Below, in pieces: positions 49,445-58,650 of a stretch of 64,000 nt of DNA. How positions within the stretch are numbered: the first letter of the stretch is position 1; each line of letters begins with the position of its first letter. The DNA lies in contig CAIYYN010000054.1 of assembly GCA_903930435.1 (NCBI GenBank), forward strand, positions 372,001 through 436,000. The letters run 5' to 3'. Made by a program: the position numbers and the translations under genes. The notes beneath the pieces were generated by a model. It was not told the DNA's origin and made no database searches. It was given only the letters and a program-made list of their open reading frames with translations. The stretch comes from an uncultured Hyphomicrobiales bacterium (GTDB lineage Bacteria > Pseudomonadota > Alphaproteobacteria > Rhizobiales > Ancalomicrobiaceae).

Positions 49445-50650
49445 ATGGCGCTGAGGGCCGGAAACCCGCGACGGGACTATTCGGGCGTTGCCGTCGCGGT
49501 ACCTGTCACGGTTCCCTATGTCCGCTATTCCATCGAAACCGCGCACTGGTGGATTGGCCGCGCGCTTGCCGCACTCGTCAGCCAGGCTGGCATCACGCTG
49601 GCCGATATCGACGGATTGTCGGTCGCGAGTTTCTCGCTGGCACCGGATACAACGATCGGCCTCACCCAACATTTCGGGATCACGCCGCGCTACATCGAGT
49701 TCTTGCCGATGGGTGGAGCAAGTGGCGTGATGGCCTTGCGACGGGCGGCGCGGGCCGTGCAAAGCGGCGATGCCTCGATTGTCGCCTGCGTGGCAGGTGA
49801 CACCAATCACGTTGACAGTTTTAGGCGCAGTCTGTCGACGTTCTCGCGGTTTGCCCAGGATGCCGTCTATCCCTATGGGTCGGGTGGTCCGAACGCGAGC
49901 TTTGCCCTGATCGCGTCGAATTACATGCGCACCTATGGCGCTACGCGGGCGGATTTCGGCAAGCTCGCGGTTGCCCAGCGCCAGAACGCCCTCAGTTATC
50001 CCCATGCCCTCATGAAGAAGCCGCTGACATTGGACGAGTATATGTCAGCGCGGGCGATCAGTCCGCCCATTCACCTCTATGATTGCGTGATGCCATGCGC
50101 AGGGGCCGAAGCGTTCCTTGTCATGAGTGAGGATATCGCACAATCGTTGAACCTGCCGTTCGTCCGAATGCTCGCATCGATCGAGAGACACAATGCGTTT
50201 GCCGATGATGCAATCCAGCATCGTGGCGGCTGGGTCATGGATCGCGATGATTTATACGGACAAGCCGGTCTTACCCCGGACAAGCTAAGCTTTATTCAGA
50301 CGTATGACGACTATCCCGTCATCTCCATGATGCAACTGGAGGATCTCGGGCTGTGTGCGAAGGGCGAAGGCGCAGACTTCGTCCGGGCCAATAGCTTTAC
50401 GGTCGATGGAACGGTGCCGCATAACACCTCCGGGGGGCAATTGTCTGTTGGCCAGGCAGGCTGTGCCGGCGGATTTCTCGGGCTGGTCGAATCGATCCGG
50501 CAATTGATCGGGGAGCCGCTCGGCAGGCAGGTTCGGGATGCTCGGGTCGGGCTCGTATCGGGCTTCGGCATGATCACCTATGATCGGGGCCTTGCCTCCT
50601 CAGCGGTCCTTCTCGGCGAAGCCTCAAAGCGCAAGGCGGTATCCGCATGA
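49445..50650 (+). CDS. Thiolase-superfamily (SCP2-like) protein without nucleophilic Cys, probable aldolase, 401 aa
   Basis: The fold is that of SCP2-thiolases and lipid-transfer proteins: SGVAVAVPVTVPYVRYSI near the start, YIEFLPMGGASGVMALRRAA, TVPHNTSGGQLSVGQAG and RQVRDARVGLVSGFGMI. In true thiolases the third motif residue is a Cys (C-A-S-G); here it reads G-G-A-S-G, and the His of GHP is Gln (SVGQAG). Classical thiolysis is therefore unlikely. The retro-aldolase Ltp2 of steroid breakdown also lacks this Cys and works with a DUF35 partner; a DUF35 domain is encoded by the next gene, which overlaps this one by four bases. An acyl-CoA retro-aldolase is therefore inferred. Confidence 0.8.
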   Translation: MALRAGNPRRDYSGVAVAVPVTVPYVRYSIETAHWWIGRALAALVSQAGITLADIDGLSVASFSLAPDTTIGLTQHFGITPRYIEFLPMGGASGVMALRRAARAVQSGDASIVACVAGDTNHVDSFRRSLSTFSRFAQDAVYPYGSGGPNASFALIASNYMRTYGATRADFGKLAVAQRQNALSYPHALMKKPLTLDEYMSARAISPPIHLYDCVMPCAGAEAFLVMSEDIAQSLNLPFVRMLASIERHNAFADDAIQHRGGWVMDRDDLYGQAGLTPDKLSFIQTYDDYPVISMMQLEDLGLCAKGEGADFVRANSFTVDGTVPHNTSGGQLSVGQAGCAGGFLGLVESIRQLIGEPLGRQVRDARVGLVSGFGMITYDRGLASSAVLLGEASKRKAVSA

Positions 50651-51888
50651 CCGAACCCTTGTCGCGTCCCAAACGCAAGAACCCGCTGAAGCGCACCCGT
50701 CTGCCGCTATCACCGCAACCGATGCGCAGCCGGGCAGCGCATCTCCTGACGCAGGCAGCTGCTGAAGGTCGCTTCGGTCTGCCGACATGCCTTGCCTGCG
50801 GCCATCACCATTATCCGCCGCGTGATGCCTGCCCGAAATGCCTCGCAGCTGAAATCGTGATGGCACCTGCCAGCGATCTCGGGCAATTGGCTGCGGCGAC
50901 ATCGGTGGAAGTGGCTCAGGATCTGTATTTTCGCGAGCGGACGCCCTGGCGGCTTGGTACGGTGGTGCTGGCGGCTGGGCCGAGCGTAGTGGCGCATCTG
51001 CACGGGGATTGCGCCGAGGGCGACCGCGTGCGTCTATCGTGGCGGCTGGATCGCAGCGGCAACGCTGTCGCATTCGCTGAACCCGCTGTGACGACACCCA
51101 ACATGAGTGATGACAGTCAATGGCGCGAAATGACCAATGATCCCAAATTCCGCCGCATCCTGATCACGGATGGCCGCTCGTCGCTGGCACTTGCCTTGGC
51201 AAAGGCGCTCGCGCAAGCCGGTGCGTCGCTCATCTTTGTCGGCCTGGCTGATGCCTGGAAACCGTTTCCGGAGATGGACGCCTTCAAGCGGATTCCCGGT
51301 GTCGAAATCCTGCCGCTGGATCTGACCGATTCCGACAGTGTCACGGAACTCGCCGGCGAAATCGGTGCGCGGGTGGATATCCTGATCAATACCGCCGAGC
51401 ATATCCGCCCCGGCGGTTTGACAGAGCGCACGGGCGTCACACTGGCCCGAGAGGAGCTGGAGGCGGGTTATCTTGGCCTGATGCGTCTGGCACAAGCCTT
51501 TGGTCCGGTCATGAAGTTCCGGGGCGCCGATGGTGCCAACAGCGCCTGCGCCTGGGTCAATCTGCTCTCTGTCTATGCGTTGATGTCTTGGCCCGCCTAT
51601 GGCGTCTATTCAGCAGCACAGGCGGCGGTGTACGCGGCAGCCTTGTCGCTCAGATCGGAATTGCGTAGTGGCGGTGTCCGGGTCATGAATGTGTTTTCCG
51701 GGCCGCTCGATACCGACTGGTTCCAGACCGTGCCGCCGCCCAAGGTTGCACCGGCCCAGGTGGCTCGAGCCGTTGTCGATGCGTTGATGAAGGGGATCGA
51801 GGATGTCTTTGTCGGCGATGTCGCCGAGGATATCCGGGCGCGACTGGCCAAGAATCCCAAGGCGCTGGAGCGGGAGCTGGGTCAATGA
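50647..51888 (+). CDS. DUF35 (zinc ribbon/OB-fold) - SDR fusion protein, 413 aa
   Basis: The N-terminal 140 residues are a DUF35 OB-fold acyl-CoA-associated domain with a rubredoxin-like zinc ribbon CLACGHHHYPPRDACPKC (C-x2-C and C-x2-C). From about residue 165 a short-chain dehydrogenase domain starts: RRILITDGRSSLALALA in place of the TGxxxGxG motif, LINTAEH for NAG, and VYSAAQAAVYAAAL in place of YxxxK. The catalytic Lys is Gln and the glycine-rich loop is altered, so the SDR half may be inactive or use other residues. The fusion is unusual: the DUF35 partner is normally separate. The domain probably assembles with the adjacent thiolase-fold protein. Confidence 0.85.
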   Translation: MTEPLSRPKRKNPLKRTRLPLSPQPMRSRAAHLLTQAAAEGRFGLPTCLACGHHHYPPRDACPKCLAAEIVMAPASDLGQLAAATSVEVAQDLYFRERTPWRLGTVVLAAGPSVVAHLHGDCAEGDRVRLSWRLDRSGNAVAFAEPAVTTPNMSDDSQWREMTNDPKFRRILITDGRSSLALALAKALAQAGASLIFVGLADAWKPFPEMDAFKRIPGVEILPLDLTDSDSVTELAGEIGARVDILINTAEHIRPGGLTERTGVTLAREELEAGYLGLMRLAQAFGPVMKFRGADGANSACAWVNLLSVYALMSWPAYGVYSAAQAAVYAAALSLRSELRSGGVRVMNVFSGPLDTDWFQTVPPPKVAPAQVARAVVDALMKGIEDVFVGDVAEDIRARLAKNPKALERELGQ

Positions 51889-52667
51889 GCATGACGAACC
51901 CGGCCTTTCAGTTGATCGGGGCCTTGGCGAGCGGCCAGATGCGGATCATCGACCTGACGCATACGCTGACCCCGGAATTTCCAACGCTCGTCTTGCCGCC
52001 GGAATTGGGCCAATGTGCACCATTCCGGATCGAAGAGGTCTCGCGCTATGACCCGCGTGGACCTGCCTGGTACTGGAACAATATCTCGATGAGCGAGCAC
52101 ACAGGCACGCATTTTGACGCGCCGATCCATTGGGTCACCGGCAAGGATCTACCCAATAATTCCGTTGACACGATCCCGCCCGAAAAATTCATGGCTCCCG
52201 CCGTTGTCATCGATTGCTCGGAGGCAGCAGCGGCAGATGCGGATTTCGAGTTGCGGATCAGCCATATCGAGGCGTTTGAAGCCGCGCATGGACGGATCCC
52301 GGCGGGGTGCTGGGTGTTGCTCCGGACGGATTGGTCGAAGTTGCCGCCCGCGCGTTACGTCAACATGCGCGACGATGGCGCTCACACGCCGGGACCGGCA
52401 CCGGAAGCTGTAAGGTTTCTGGTCGAAGAGCGTGATGTCCTCGGGTTCGGGACAGAAACAATCGGCACCGATTCGGGGCAGGCGCATCATTTCAATCCAC
52501 CCTATCCCGCGCATCACTTCATGCATGGCAAAGGTCGCTATGGGCTGCAATGCCTCACCAATCTCGATCAACTGCCGCCGACGGGCGCGATCCTGTTTGC
52601 TGCGCCGCTGAAGATCCGGCAGGGGTCCGGCAGTCCGTTGCGCGTGCTGGCCTTCGTGGAGGGGTAG
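51885..52667 (+). CDS. Cyclase family protein (kynurenine formamidase-like metal hydrolase), 260 aa
   Basis: The metal-binding motif HTGTHFDAPIHW (H-x-G-T-H-x-D-x-P-x-H) is intact at about residues 67-78. The N-terminus has MRIIDLTHTLTPEFPT, and LGFGTETIGTDSGQAH is the second family block. Members include kynurenine formamidase, isatin hydrolase and polyketide-like cyclases; they open amide or lactam/lactone bonds using a divalent metal. A role in hydrolysing a ring-opened or cyclic intermediate of the pathway is inferred. It overlaps the previous gene by four bases. Confidence 0.88.
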   Translation: MSMTNPAFQLIGALASGQMRIIDLTHTLTPEFPTLVLPPELGQCAPFRIEEVSRYDPRGPAWYWNNISMSEHTGTHFDAPIHWVTGKDLPNNSVDTIPPEKFMAPAVVIDCSEAAAADADFELRISHIEAFEAAHGRIPAGCWVLLRTDWSKLPPARYVNMRDDGAHTPGPAPEAVRFLVEERDVLGFGTETIGTDSGQAHHFNPPYPAHHFMHGKGRYGLQCLTNLDQLPPTGAILFAAPLKIRQGSGSPLRVLAFVEG

Positions 52668-52670
52668 GGC

Positions 52671-53408
52671 GTGACGGAAAGCGCGACGAAGACAGCTCTG
52701 GTCACTGGCGGAAGCGCCGGCATTGGTGCCGCCATTTGCCAGCGATTGCTTGGCGATGGCTTTCACGTCGTCTCGCTCGACAAACAGGAGCCGACAGTCT
52801 CCGATGTGCGCCTGACGCATGTGACGGTCGATCTGACGAATGGTGCAGCGCTGACAGAAGTGGCTGCCGAAGTCGCCCGGCAATCGCCGATCCTGACGCT
52901 TATCCATAATGCAGGCGCAATCCGCGCCAACCCACTGGAGGCCGTGTCCGCTGATGATCTGGCGACGCTGTCGCAATTGCATTTGGGCGCACCGCTGATC
53001 CTCGCGCAGGCGCTTCTGCCCGCGATGAAAAGCGCCGGGTTTGGCCGGATTGTTCTGATTTCATCGCGCGCTGCTCTGGGACTTGCCACGCGCACCGCCT
53101 ATTCCGCAACCAAATCCGGCATGATCGGCATGGCCCGGACCTGGGCACAGGAACTCGGCCCCTCCGGTATCACGGTCAATGTCGTGGCCCCCGGTCCGAT
53201 CGAGGCGACCGAGATGTTCCACGATGTGCTGCCGGTTGGCGACGAGCGCATCGCCCAGCTGGCCAAGTCGATCCCGGTGCGTCGATTGGGACGCCCTGAC
53301 GATGTCGCCAATGCCGTTGCCTTTTTTGCGAGCGAGACGGCCGGGTTCATAACCGGACAGACACTTTACGTGTGCGGCGGCGCGAGTGTTGGAACGCTGC
53401 AGATCTGA
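52671..53408 (+). CDS. SDR-family NAD(P) dehydrogenase (FabG-like), 245 aa
   Basis: A classical short-chain dehydrogenase. LVTGGSAGIGAAICQRL is the cofactor loop, HNAGAIRAN is the NAG motif, and the catalytic Ser, Tyr and Lys appear in VLISSRAALG and YSATKSGMIGMA. The C-terminal AVAFFASETAGFITGQTLYVCGG is typical of FabG-like enzymes. An acidic-residue end of beta-2 is not obvious, so the cofactor is not clear. It probably oxidises a hydroxy-acyl or diol intermediate. The start is GTG 52671 with GGAGGGG upstream. Its end faces the ligase gene with a 12-base gap. Confidence 0.92.
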   Translation: MTESATKTALVTGGSAGIGAAICQRLLGDGFHVVSLDKQEPTVSDVRLTHVTVDLTNGAALTEVAAEVARQSPILTLIHNAGAIRANPLEAVSADDLATLSQLHLGAPLILAQALLPAMKSAGFGRIVLISSRAALGLATRTAYSATKSGMIGMARTWAQELGPSGITVNVVAPGPIEATEMFHDVLPVGDERIAQLAKSIPVRRLGRPDDVANAVAFFASETAGFITGQTLYVCGGASVGTLQI

Positions 53409-53420
53409 CGATCTCGTTTG

Positions 53421-55001
53421 TCAGCTGTGATCCCGGTCGTAGGTGCCCGGCTGGACGCCCAATTCCCGCAAGCGGAATTTCTGGATCTTGCCGTTTTCGG
53501 TGCGCGGCAGGTCGGACAAGATCGCGAGATAGCGTGGAACGGAAAATTTCGGCAGGCTCTCGGCACAGAAGGCGATGATTTCTGCAGGTTGGGCAACGGC
53601 ACCCGGCTTCAAGACAACAGCTGCCATGACCTCGTCTTCGGCAAGATCCGAGGGCACCGGATAGACCGCGGAGACCTCGATGGCCGGATGCTGGTGCAGC
53701 ACCTGCTCGACCTCAAAGGAGGAGATATTCTCGCCACGACGGCGGATGCTGTCCTTCAACCGATCGACAAAAGAAAACGTGCCATCCGCATGCCGGATCA
53801 CGCGGTCGCCTGTATGGAACCAGAGATTTCGCCAGGCAGCGACAGTCTCGTGGGGGCGATTGAAATAGCCCGACGCGAAGGCATGGGGTTCGTCTGCCCG
53901 CAGAAGCAGTTCACCGGCCTCGCCGTCCGGGAGAGAGACGTCATTCGCATCGGCGACGCGGGCGTCGAACCCCTCGGCCAGACGACCCATGCGACCAGAG
54001 ATGCGTTCAGCCGCCGTGCCACCGATGACAAAATTGCTCTCCGTCGAGCCGAAGCCGTCAACCAGCCGCACCCCGGTCCGTTCAAACAGGGCATCATGAA
54101 GACTGGCTGGCACGCCGGGACCAAGCGCGACCCGCAAGTGGTGCTGGCGCTCGGCAGGCGTTGGCGGTTGGGCCAGGAGAATGGGGACCATCGCACCCAG
54201 AACATAGCCGGCAGTTGCCTTGGTCTCGATCATCGAGTGCCAGAAGCCCGATGCCGAAAACCGTGGCAGCACGATTTGGGAAGCGCCATGCAGCAGGGCC
54301 TGAAAGAAGCAGTTGATTGCGTTGGTGTGGAAGAGCGGCAAGCTGGTAACCAGCGTGTCGGTATGCCAGATCTCGAGAAACCGGCCCGAATGCACGCCCC
54401 ACCAATAAAACTGCGCATTCGGGCACAAAACACCCTTCGCAGGGCCAGTCGTGCCAGATGTATATAAAATTATGAATGCATCGGCTGGACCGATGTCCTG
54501 AAGCGGGAGAGGGGCACCAGCTCCATCAAATGCGGCGATCTCGACTGCCTTGAACGCCATGGGATCAGCGCCCAGGGTCCAGAGTTGCTCAATCCCGGTT
54601 TCCGAGAAACAGTCGGCAGGTAGCGCCTTGAGCAGGCTTGTTTCGCCAATCAGCAGGCGCGCGCCGCTATCCTCCAGATAATACTGGAGCTGCGGGGCCT
54701 TGACCCCCGTATTGATTGGGACGGCAATTGCACCCAGCCAGGCACACCCCAGCAGAACTTGCATGACTTCGGCGCGGTTGCCGGACAGGATCGCGACGCG
54801 GTCGCCCTTGCCGACATTGGCTGCCTGCAATCGCCCGGCCATACGAGCGGCGATGTCTACGGCCTCAGTATAGGTCCAGCTGGTCTCGCCACAGCGAAAT
54901 AACGGTTTGCCGGCAAAATAACGTGCTCCATTGAGCAACATCTTCGGGATGGCTCGGTCCTTGGCGGCCAAGGGATGGGGCAGGGACCGGTCAGCGCTCA
55001 T
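53421..55001 (-). CDS. Acyl-CoA synthetase/CoA ligase (AMP-binding), 526 aa
   Basis: A second adenylate-forming ligase. IILYTSGTTGPAKGVLCPN is the P-loop-like motif (about residues 175-193), VDGFGSTESNFV and LWFHTGDRVIRHADGTFSFVDR the A5 and A7 motifs, and LKDSIRRRGENISSFEVE the A8 hinge; the C-terminal Lys lies in RTENGKIQKFRL. It is related to the ligase at 47809-49428 but clearly different. It is the last gene of the minus-strand operon and overlaps the LivF-like gene by four bases, so import and CoA activation are coupled. Confidence 0.9.
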   Translation of the reverse strand: MSADRSLPHPLAAKDRAIPKMLLNGARYFAGKPLFRCGETSWTYTEAVDIAARMAGRLQAANVGKGDRVAILSGNRAEVMQVLLGCAWLGAIAVPINTGVKAPQLQYYLEDSGARLLIGETSLLKALPADCFSETGIEQLWTLGADPMAFKAVEIAAFDGAGAPLPLQDIGPADAFIILYTSGTTGPAKGVLCPNAQFYWWGVHSGRFLEIWHTDTLVTSLPLFHTNAINCFFQALLHGASQIVLPRFSASGFWHSMIETKATAGYVLGAMVPILLAQPPTPAERQHHLRVALGPGVPASLHDALFERTGVRLVDGFGSTESNFVIGGTAAERISGRMGRLAEGFDARVADANDVSLPDGEAGELLLRADEPHAFASGYFNRPHETVAAWRNLWFHTGDRVIRHADGTFSFVDRLKDSIRRRGENISSFEVEQVLHQHPAIEVSAVYPVPSDLAEDEVMAAVVLKPGAVAQPAEIIAFCAESLPKFSVPRYLAILSDLPRTENGKIQKFRLRELGVQPGTYDRDHS

Positions 55002-55717
55002 GTGTGCCCGCCAAGATAGGTCGCGGTCACACGCTGATCATGCAGCAGGTCGCTGGCGCGGCCTTCAAGGCTGAGTTCGCCGGTTTCGAGGACATAGCCG
55101 AAATCGGCTGTTTCCAGTGCCGCGCGGGCATTCTGTTCGACGAGCAACACCGAGACACCGAGCGTCCGCAAGGATGCAATGATCCGGAAGATTTCCCGGA
55201 CAATCAGTGGTGCCAGACCCAGACTGGGTTCATCCAGCATCAGCAGACGTGGCTTGGCCATGAGGGCGCGACCGAGCGCGAGCATCTGACGTTCACCACC
55301 CGAGAGCGTGTTGGCAATCTGGGTCCGACGCTCCGCAAGGCGCGGGAACAGTCCGAACACACGCTCGAAACTATCGCGAATGTATGTTGCGTCGTGGCGA
55401 TAGAGATAGGCACCGAGCAGAAGATTGTCATGAACGCTCATGTCGCCAAAGAGTTCGCGGCTTTCAGGCACCAGACAGAGTCCGTTGGCCAGTCGGTCCT
55501 CGACGCCAAGCCGAGCGACGTCCATCCCATCGTAGCGCACAATACCGCGCGATTTCACCAGACCCATGATGGCCGACAGGAGTGTCGTCTTGCCCGCGCC
55601 ATTCGGGCCTATGATCGTGACAATCTGTCCCGGTGCGACCGAGATCGACACGTTGGTCACGGCTTCGACCTTGCCATAATTCACCGAGAGGCGGGCGACA
55701 TCGAGAAGTGCGCTCAT
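54998..55717 (-). CDS. ABC transporter ATP-binding protein, LivF type, 239 aa
   Basis: An ATPase of the branched-chain amino acid/hydrophobic acid importer family. Walker A is IIGPNGAGKTTLLSAIMG (about residues 33-50), the signature is LSGGERQMLALGRAL and Walker B LLMLDEPSLGLAP; SVLLVEQNARAALE carries the switch His/Gln region. It starts MSALLDVARLSVNYG. It overlaps its neighbours on both sides by four bases. The linked binding proteins and ligases suggest that the importer takes up an aromatic or other organic acid and not an amino acid. Confidence 0.95.
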   Translation of the reverse strand: MSALLDVARLSVNYGKVEAVTNVSISVAPGQIVTIIGPNGAGKTTLLSAIMGLVKSRGIVRYDGMDVARLGVEDRLANGLCLVPESRELFGDMSVHDNLLLGAYLYRHDATYIRDSFERVFGLFPRLAERRTQIANTLSGGERQMLALGRALMAKPRLLMLDEPSLGLAPLIVREIFRIIASLRTLGVSVLLVEQNARAALETADFGYVLETGELSLEGRASDLLHDQRVTATYLGGHT

Positions 55718-57480
55718 GCCTGGCCTCCGAGATAGGCTTCCTGCACCAGCGGATTGCTGCGCGCGGCTTCCGGGGTACCCTCCATCAGCTTGGAGCCGAA
55801 GTTCATCACGACGAGCCGGTCGACAAGCCCCATGACGAACTCCATGTCGTGTTCCACGAGCAAAATGCTCATGCCCTGGTCGCGCAATTCTCGCAGCTGG
55901 CGGGCGAGTGCTTCCTTTTCGCCCTTACGCAGGCCTGCGGCGGGTTCATCGAGCACGAGCAGGATAGGATCAGAGGCCAGAGCCCGCGCGACCTCGAGTA
56001 CGCGTTGATGACCGAGTGCCAGATTGCCTGCCTTCTCATAGGCCTGATCTGCAAGACCGACGCGGGCCAACTGATCGAGCGCCTCGCGGGTTGCAGTGGC
56101 TTCTTCGACCCGATCCAGCCGCAAGGCACCACCGAGGAAACCGGTCGATGTCCGCAGATATGTGCCCATCAGGACATTGTCGAGCAACGTCATGCCGGGG
56201 CGGAGTTTCACATGCTGGAATGTCCGGGCAATTCCGAGCCCGGCGATACGGGCCTGGGACAGGTTGGTGATCTCTTCACCCATGAAGCGGAAGCTACCGC
56301 CGTCAGACGGCAAAGCTCCGGTGATCAGGTTGAACATTGTCGATTTCCCGGCACCATTCGGGCCGATGAGGCCCAATATTTCACCGGATTGCATGCCGAA
56401 CGAGACGTCGTTAACTGCCACCAGACCACCGAAGCGCTTGGTAGCCCCCACGATTTCGAGCAGTGGCGTTCCGGCTGGCGGCGGCGCCCGATGTGGCAGT
56501 CCATGACTGGCGGCCGGACGCACCGGTTCTCGCTGCGGAAACGCTCTCAGGATCAAGGACATCAAGCCGCCGCGCGCATATTGCAGCAAGAGAACGAGCA
56601 TGACGCTGTAGGCGACGATTTCCAGCTGTCCGGCGTTTGTCGTCAAATGCGGAAGGATGTCCTGGATCCAGTTCTTCAAAAGCACGACGAGCCCGGCACC
56701 CATCACCGCGCCATAGACCGAGGCCGAACCGCCTGCGAGCGCCATCAGCAGGAATTCGATACTTGGGCGGATTTCAAACGGTGAGGGTGAGACGAACCGC
56801 GTCATATGCGCATAGAGCCAGCCGCCAAGCCCGGCCAGCAGCGCCGCAATCACGAAGATCGTCAGCCGGACCCGGAACAGGCTGACACCAAGGCTCGCCA
56901 ACATCACGGCACCGCCGCGCAAGGACCGAATCGCGCGGCCCTGGCGTGAATTCAGCAGGTTCGAGACAAGCCAGATGGCAGCACCCAGAAACAGCCAGAT
57001 CACATAGAACACACGCCGGTTTTCAGCGAACGAAAACCCGGCAATGCTGATCGCCGGAATATCCTTCAACCCGTCATGTTGACCAAAACCGGGGATTTCG
57101 GGGAACAGAAAATAGATCGCGAACCCCCATGCGATGGTACTCAGCGGCAGAAAATGGCCGCCAAGTCGCAAGGTCGCAGCGCCAAGACAGGCAGCGATCA
57201 CGCCGGTGGCCGAGAGCGCAAGCAGTAGCCCCAGCCATGGAGAAAGACCTGTCGTCAGCGTGAACCATGCCGTTGCATAGGCACCGATGCCAACAAAGGC
57301 AGCCTGTCCGAACGATGTCAGCCCGCCAAGACCAGTCATCAGGACCAGGCCGAGGGCGACCAGCGCGGCAATACCGATGAAGTTCAACAAGGTCACGTAA
57401 AACGGCGACGCCAGCAGGGGCACCAGCATGAGGGCGAGGCAGGCCAATCCGACCGTGAGCCGATGGGTCGACAGGTTCAT
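55714..57480 (-). CDS. Fused ABC permease-ATPase (LivM-LivG), 588 aa
   Basis: Residues 1 to about 310 are a LivM-type permease with eight or nine hydrophobic helices and FLLMALAGGSASVYGAVMGA, the typical coupling segment. A short Pro-rich linker is followed from about 340 by a LivG-type ATPase: Walker A LIGPNGAGKSTMFNLITG, the Q loop GIARTFQHVKL, the signature LALGHQRVLEVARAL and Walker B LLVLDEPAAGLRKGE. The signature has A-L-G in place of the more usual S-x-G. Gene fusion of M and G occurs now and then in this family. It overlaps both flanking genes by four bases. Confidence 0.94.
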   Translation of the reverse strand: MNLSTHRLTVGLACLALMLVPLLASPFYVTLLNFIGIAALVALGLVLMTGLGGLTSFGQAAFVGIGAYATAWFTLTTGLSPWLGLLLALSATGVIAACLGAATLRLGGHFLPLSTIAWGFAIYFLFPEIPGFGQHDGLKDIPAISIAGFSFAENRRVFYVIWLFLGAAIWLVSNLLNSRQGRAIRSLRGGAVMLASLGVSLFRVRLTIFVIAALLAGLGGWLYAHMTRFVSPSPFEIRPSIEFLLMALAGGSASVYGAVMGAGLVVLLKNWIQDILPHLTTNAGQLEIVAYSVMLVLLLQYARGGLMSLILRAFPQREPVRPAASHGLPHRAPPPAGTPLLEIVGATKRFGGLVAVNDVSFGMQSGEILGLIGPNGAGKSTMFNLITGALPSDGGSFRFMGEEITNLSQARIAGLGIARTFQHVKLRPGMTLLDNVLMGTYLRTSTGFLGGALRLDRVEEATATREALDQLARVGLADQAYEKAGNLALGHQRVLEVARALASDPILLVLDEPAAGLRKGEKEALARQLRELRDQGMSILLVEHDMEFVMGLVDRLVVMNFGSKLMEGTPEAARSNPLVQEAYLGGQA

Positions 57481-58529
57481 CCCTCGATCTCCTCATCTTC
57501 TTCGTCGTGACTGCCTGTCAGAAACGAGCGCCACAGGAGGATCGGAATGAGGGCTGAAAAGACAATCGTCTCTTTAAGCGCGCTGTCATAGAAGGATGCA
57601 AAGCTCTCAAGGACACCAACAAGAAGCGCGCCGATGGCCGTCACCGGATAACTGACGAGGCCACCGATGATCGCGCCGACGAAGGCTTTCAGGCCGATGA
57701 TGAAGCCGGAGTCGTAATAGAGCGTCGTCACCGGTCCAATGAGCAGGCCAGACAGGCCGCCAAGCGCAGAGGCGAGCAAAAAGGCCAGAGTACCAGCACG
57801 CACTGGACGAATGCCGACAAGCCGTGCGCCCGTGCGATTACTTGCCGTCGCCTTCAGCGATTTGCCAGAAATCGTGTGTTCGAAATAGAGGAACAAGAGG
57901 CCGGAAAAGATAACGGCGCTTGCAACCATGAGAGCCATCTGGAAAGTAATCGTCAGGCCAAACAGGTCGAAACTGGCCGTCGAGATCGGCTCCGTGCGGA
58001 AGCCTTCCGGACCGAAAAAAAGCAGCGCCAGCCCGGAGATTGCGAAATGCACGGCCACGGCAACGATCAGCAGGATCAGGGTTGAAGCCCCGGCAAGCGG
58101 ACGGAACGCGATGCGGTCGATCAGCGGCGCAATCGGCAGGATCAGCGAGAGGGCGACAAGCATCTGCAAGGCCATCGGCAGCTTCATGCCGGTCGTCAGC
58201 CAGGCAATGGCCGGAGGAAGGCACGGTAGCAAACCGTAGAGAAGGGCTGCGCGCGGCAATCGCGGCAAGTCGCCTCGTCGCACGAGGTCAACGGTTTCCA
58301 TCACAAGGGCCAGCGCGGCCAGCACGACAACGAGCCAGACCGTTCCCGGCAATCGACCGAGTTGGATGGCGGCAAGCGTCAGGGCACTGAACGCGGCGAT
58401 ATCGCCGAAGGGGACGAATATGACGCGTGTAACCGAGAAGATCAGCACCGTGCCGAGCGCGATCAGCACATAAATTGCGCCGGTCGTTATTCCGTCGAGG
58501 GTCAGGATCAGCGCAATGTCAGTGTCCAT
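57477..58529 (-). CDS. ABC transporter permease, LivH type, 350 aa
   Basis: A membrane protein with about eight or nine helices. The N-terminal LILTLDGITTGAIYVLIALG and the segment SAVIFSGLLFLYFEHTISGKSLKATASN are LivH-like; the coupling region has FIIGLKAFVGAIIGGLVSYP. It contains an insertion with a charged loop near residue 85 (ETVDLVRRGDLPRLPR). It starts at ATG 58529 with AGGGA upstream; a TTG at 58547 is an alternative. It is the first gene of the minus-strand operon, and the C-terminus is acidic (DEEDEEIEG). Confidence 0.92.
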   Translation of the reverse strand: MDTDIALILTLDGITTGAIYVLIALGTVLIFSVTRVIFVPFGDIAAFSALTLAAIQLGRLPGTVWLVVVLAALALVMETVDLVRRGDLPRLPRAALLYGLLPCLPPAIAWLTTGMKLPMALQMLVALSLILPIAPLIDRIAFRPLAGASTLILLIVAVAVHFAISGLALLFFGPEGFRTEPISTASFDLFGLTITFQMALMVASAVIFSGLLFLYFEHTISGKSLKATASNRTGARLVGIRPVRAGTLAFLLASALGGLSGLLIGPVTTLYYDSGFIIGLKAFVGAIIGGLVSYPVTAIGALLVGVLESFASFYDSALKETIVFSALIPILLWRSFLTGSHDEEDEEIEG

Positions 58530-58650
58530 ACCTGTCCCTGATGACAACGAGCAAAAGACAAGCTGACCTTATAGATCAGGCAATTACGGGAAAAGCCCTA
58601 ACCAGCTCCGGCGTGGCGAAAACTTTGGCAGTGCGTCGACCGAGTTTCGC

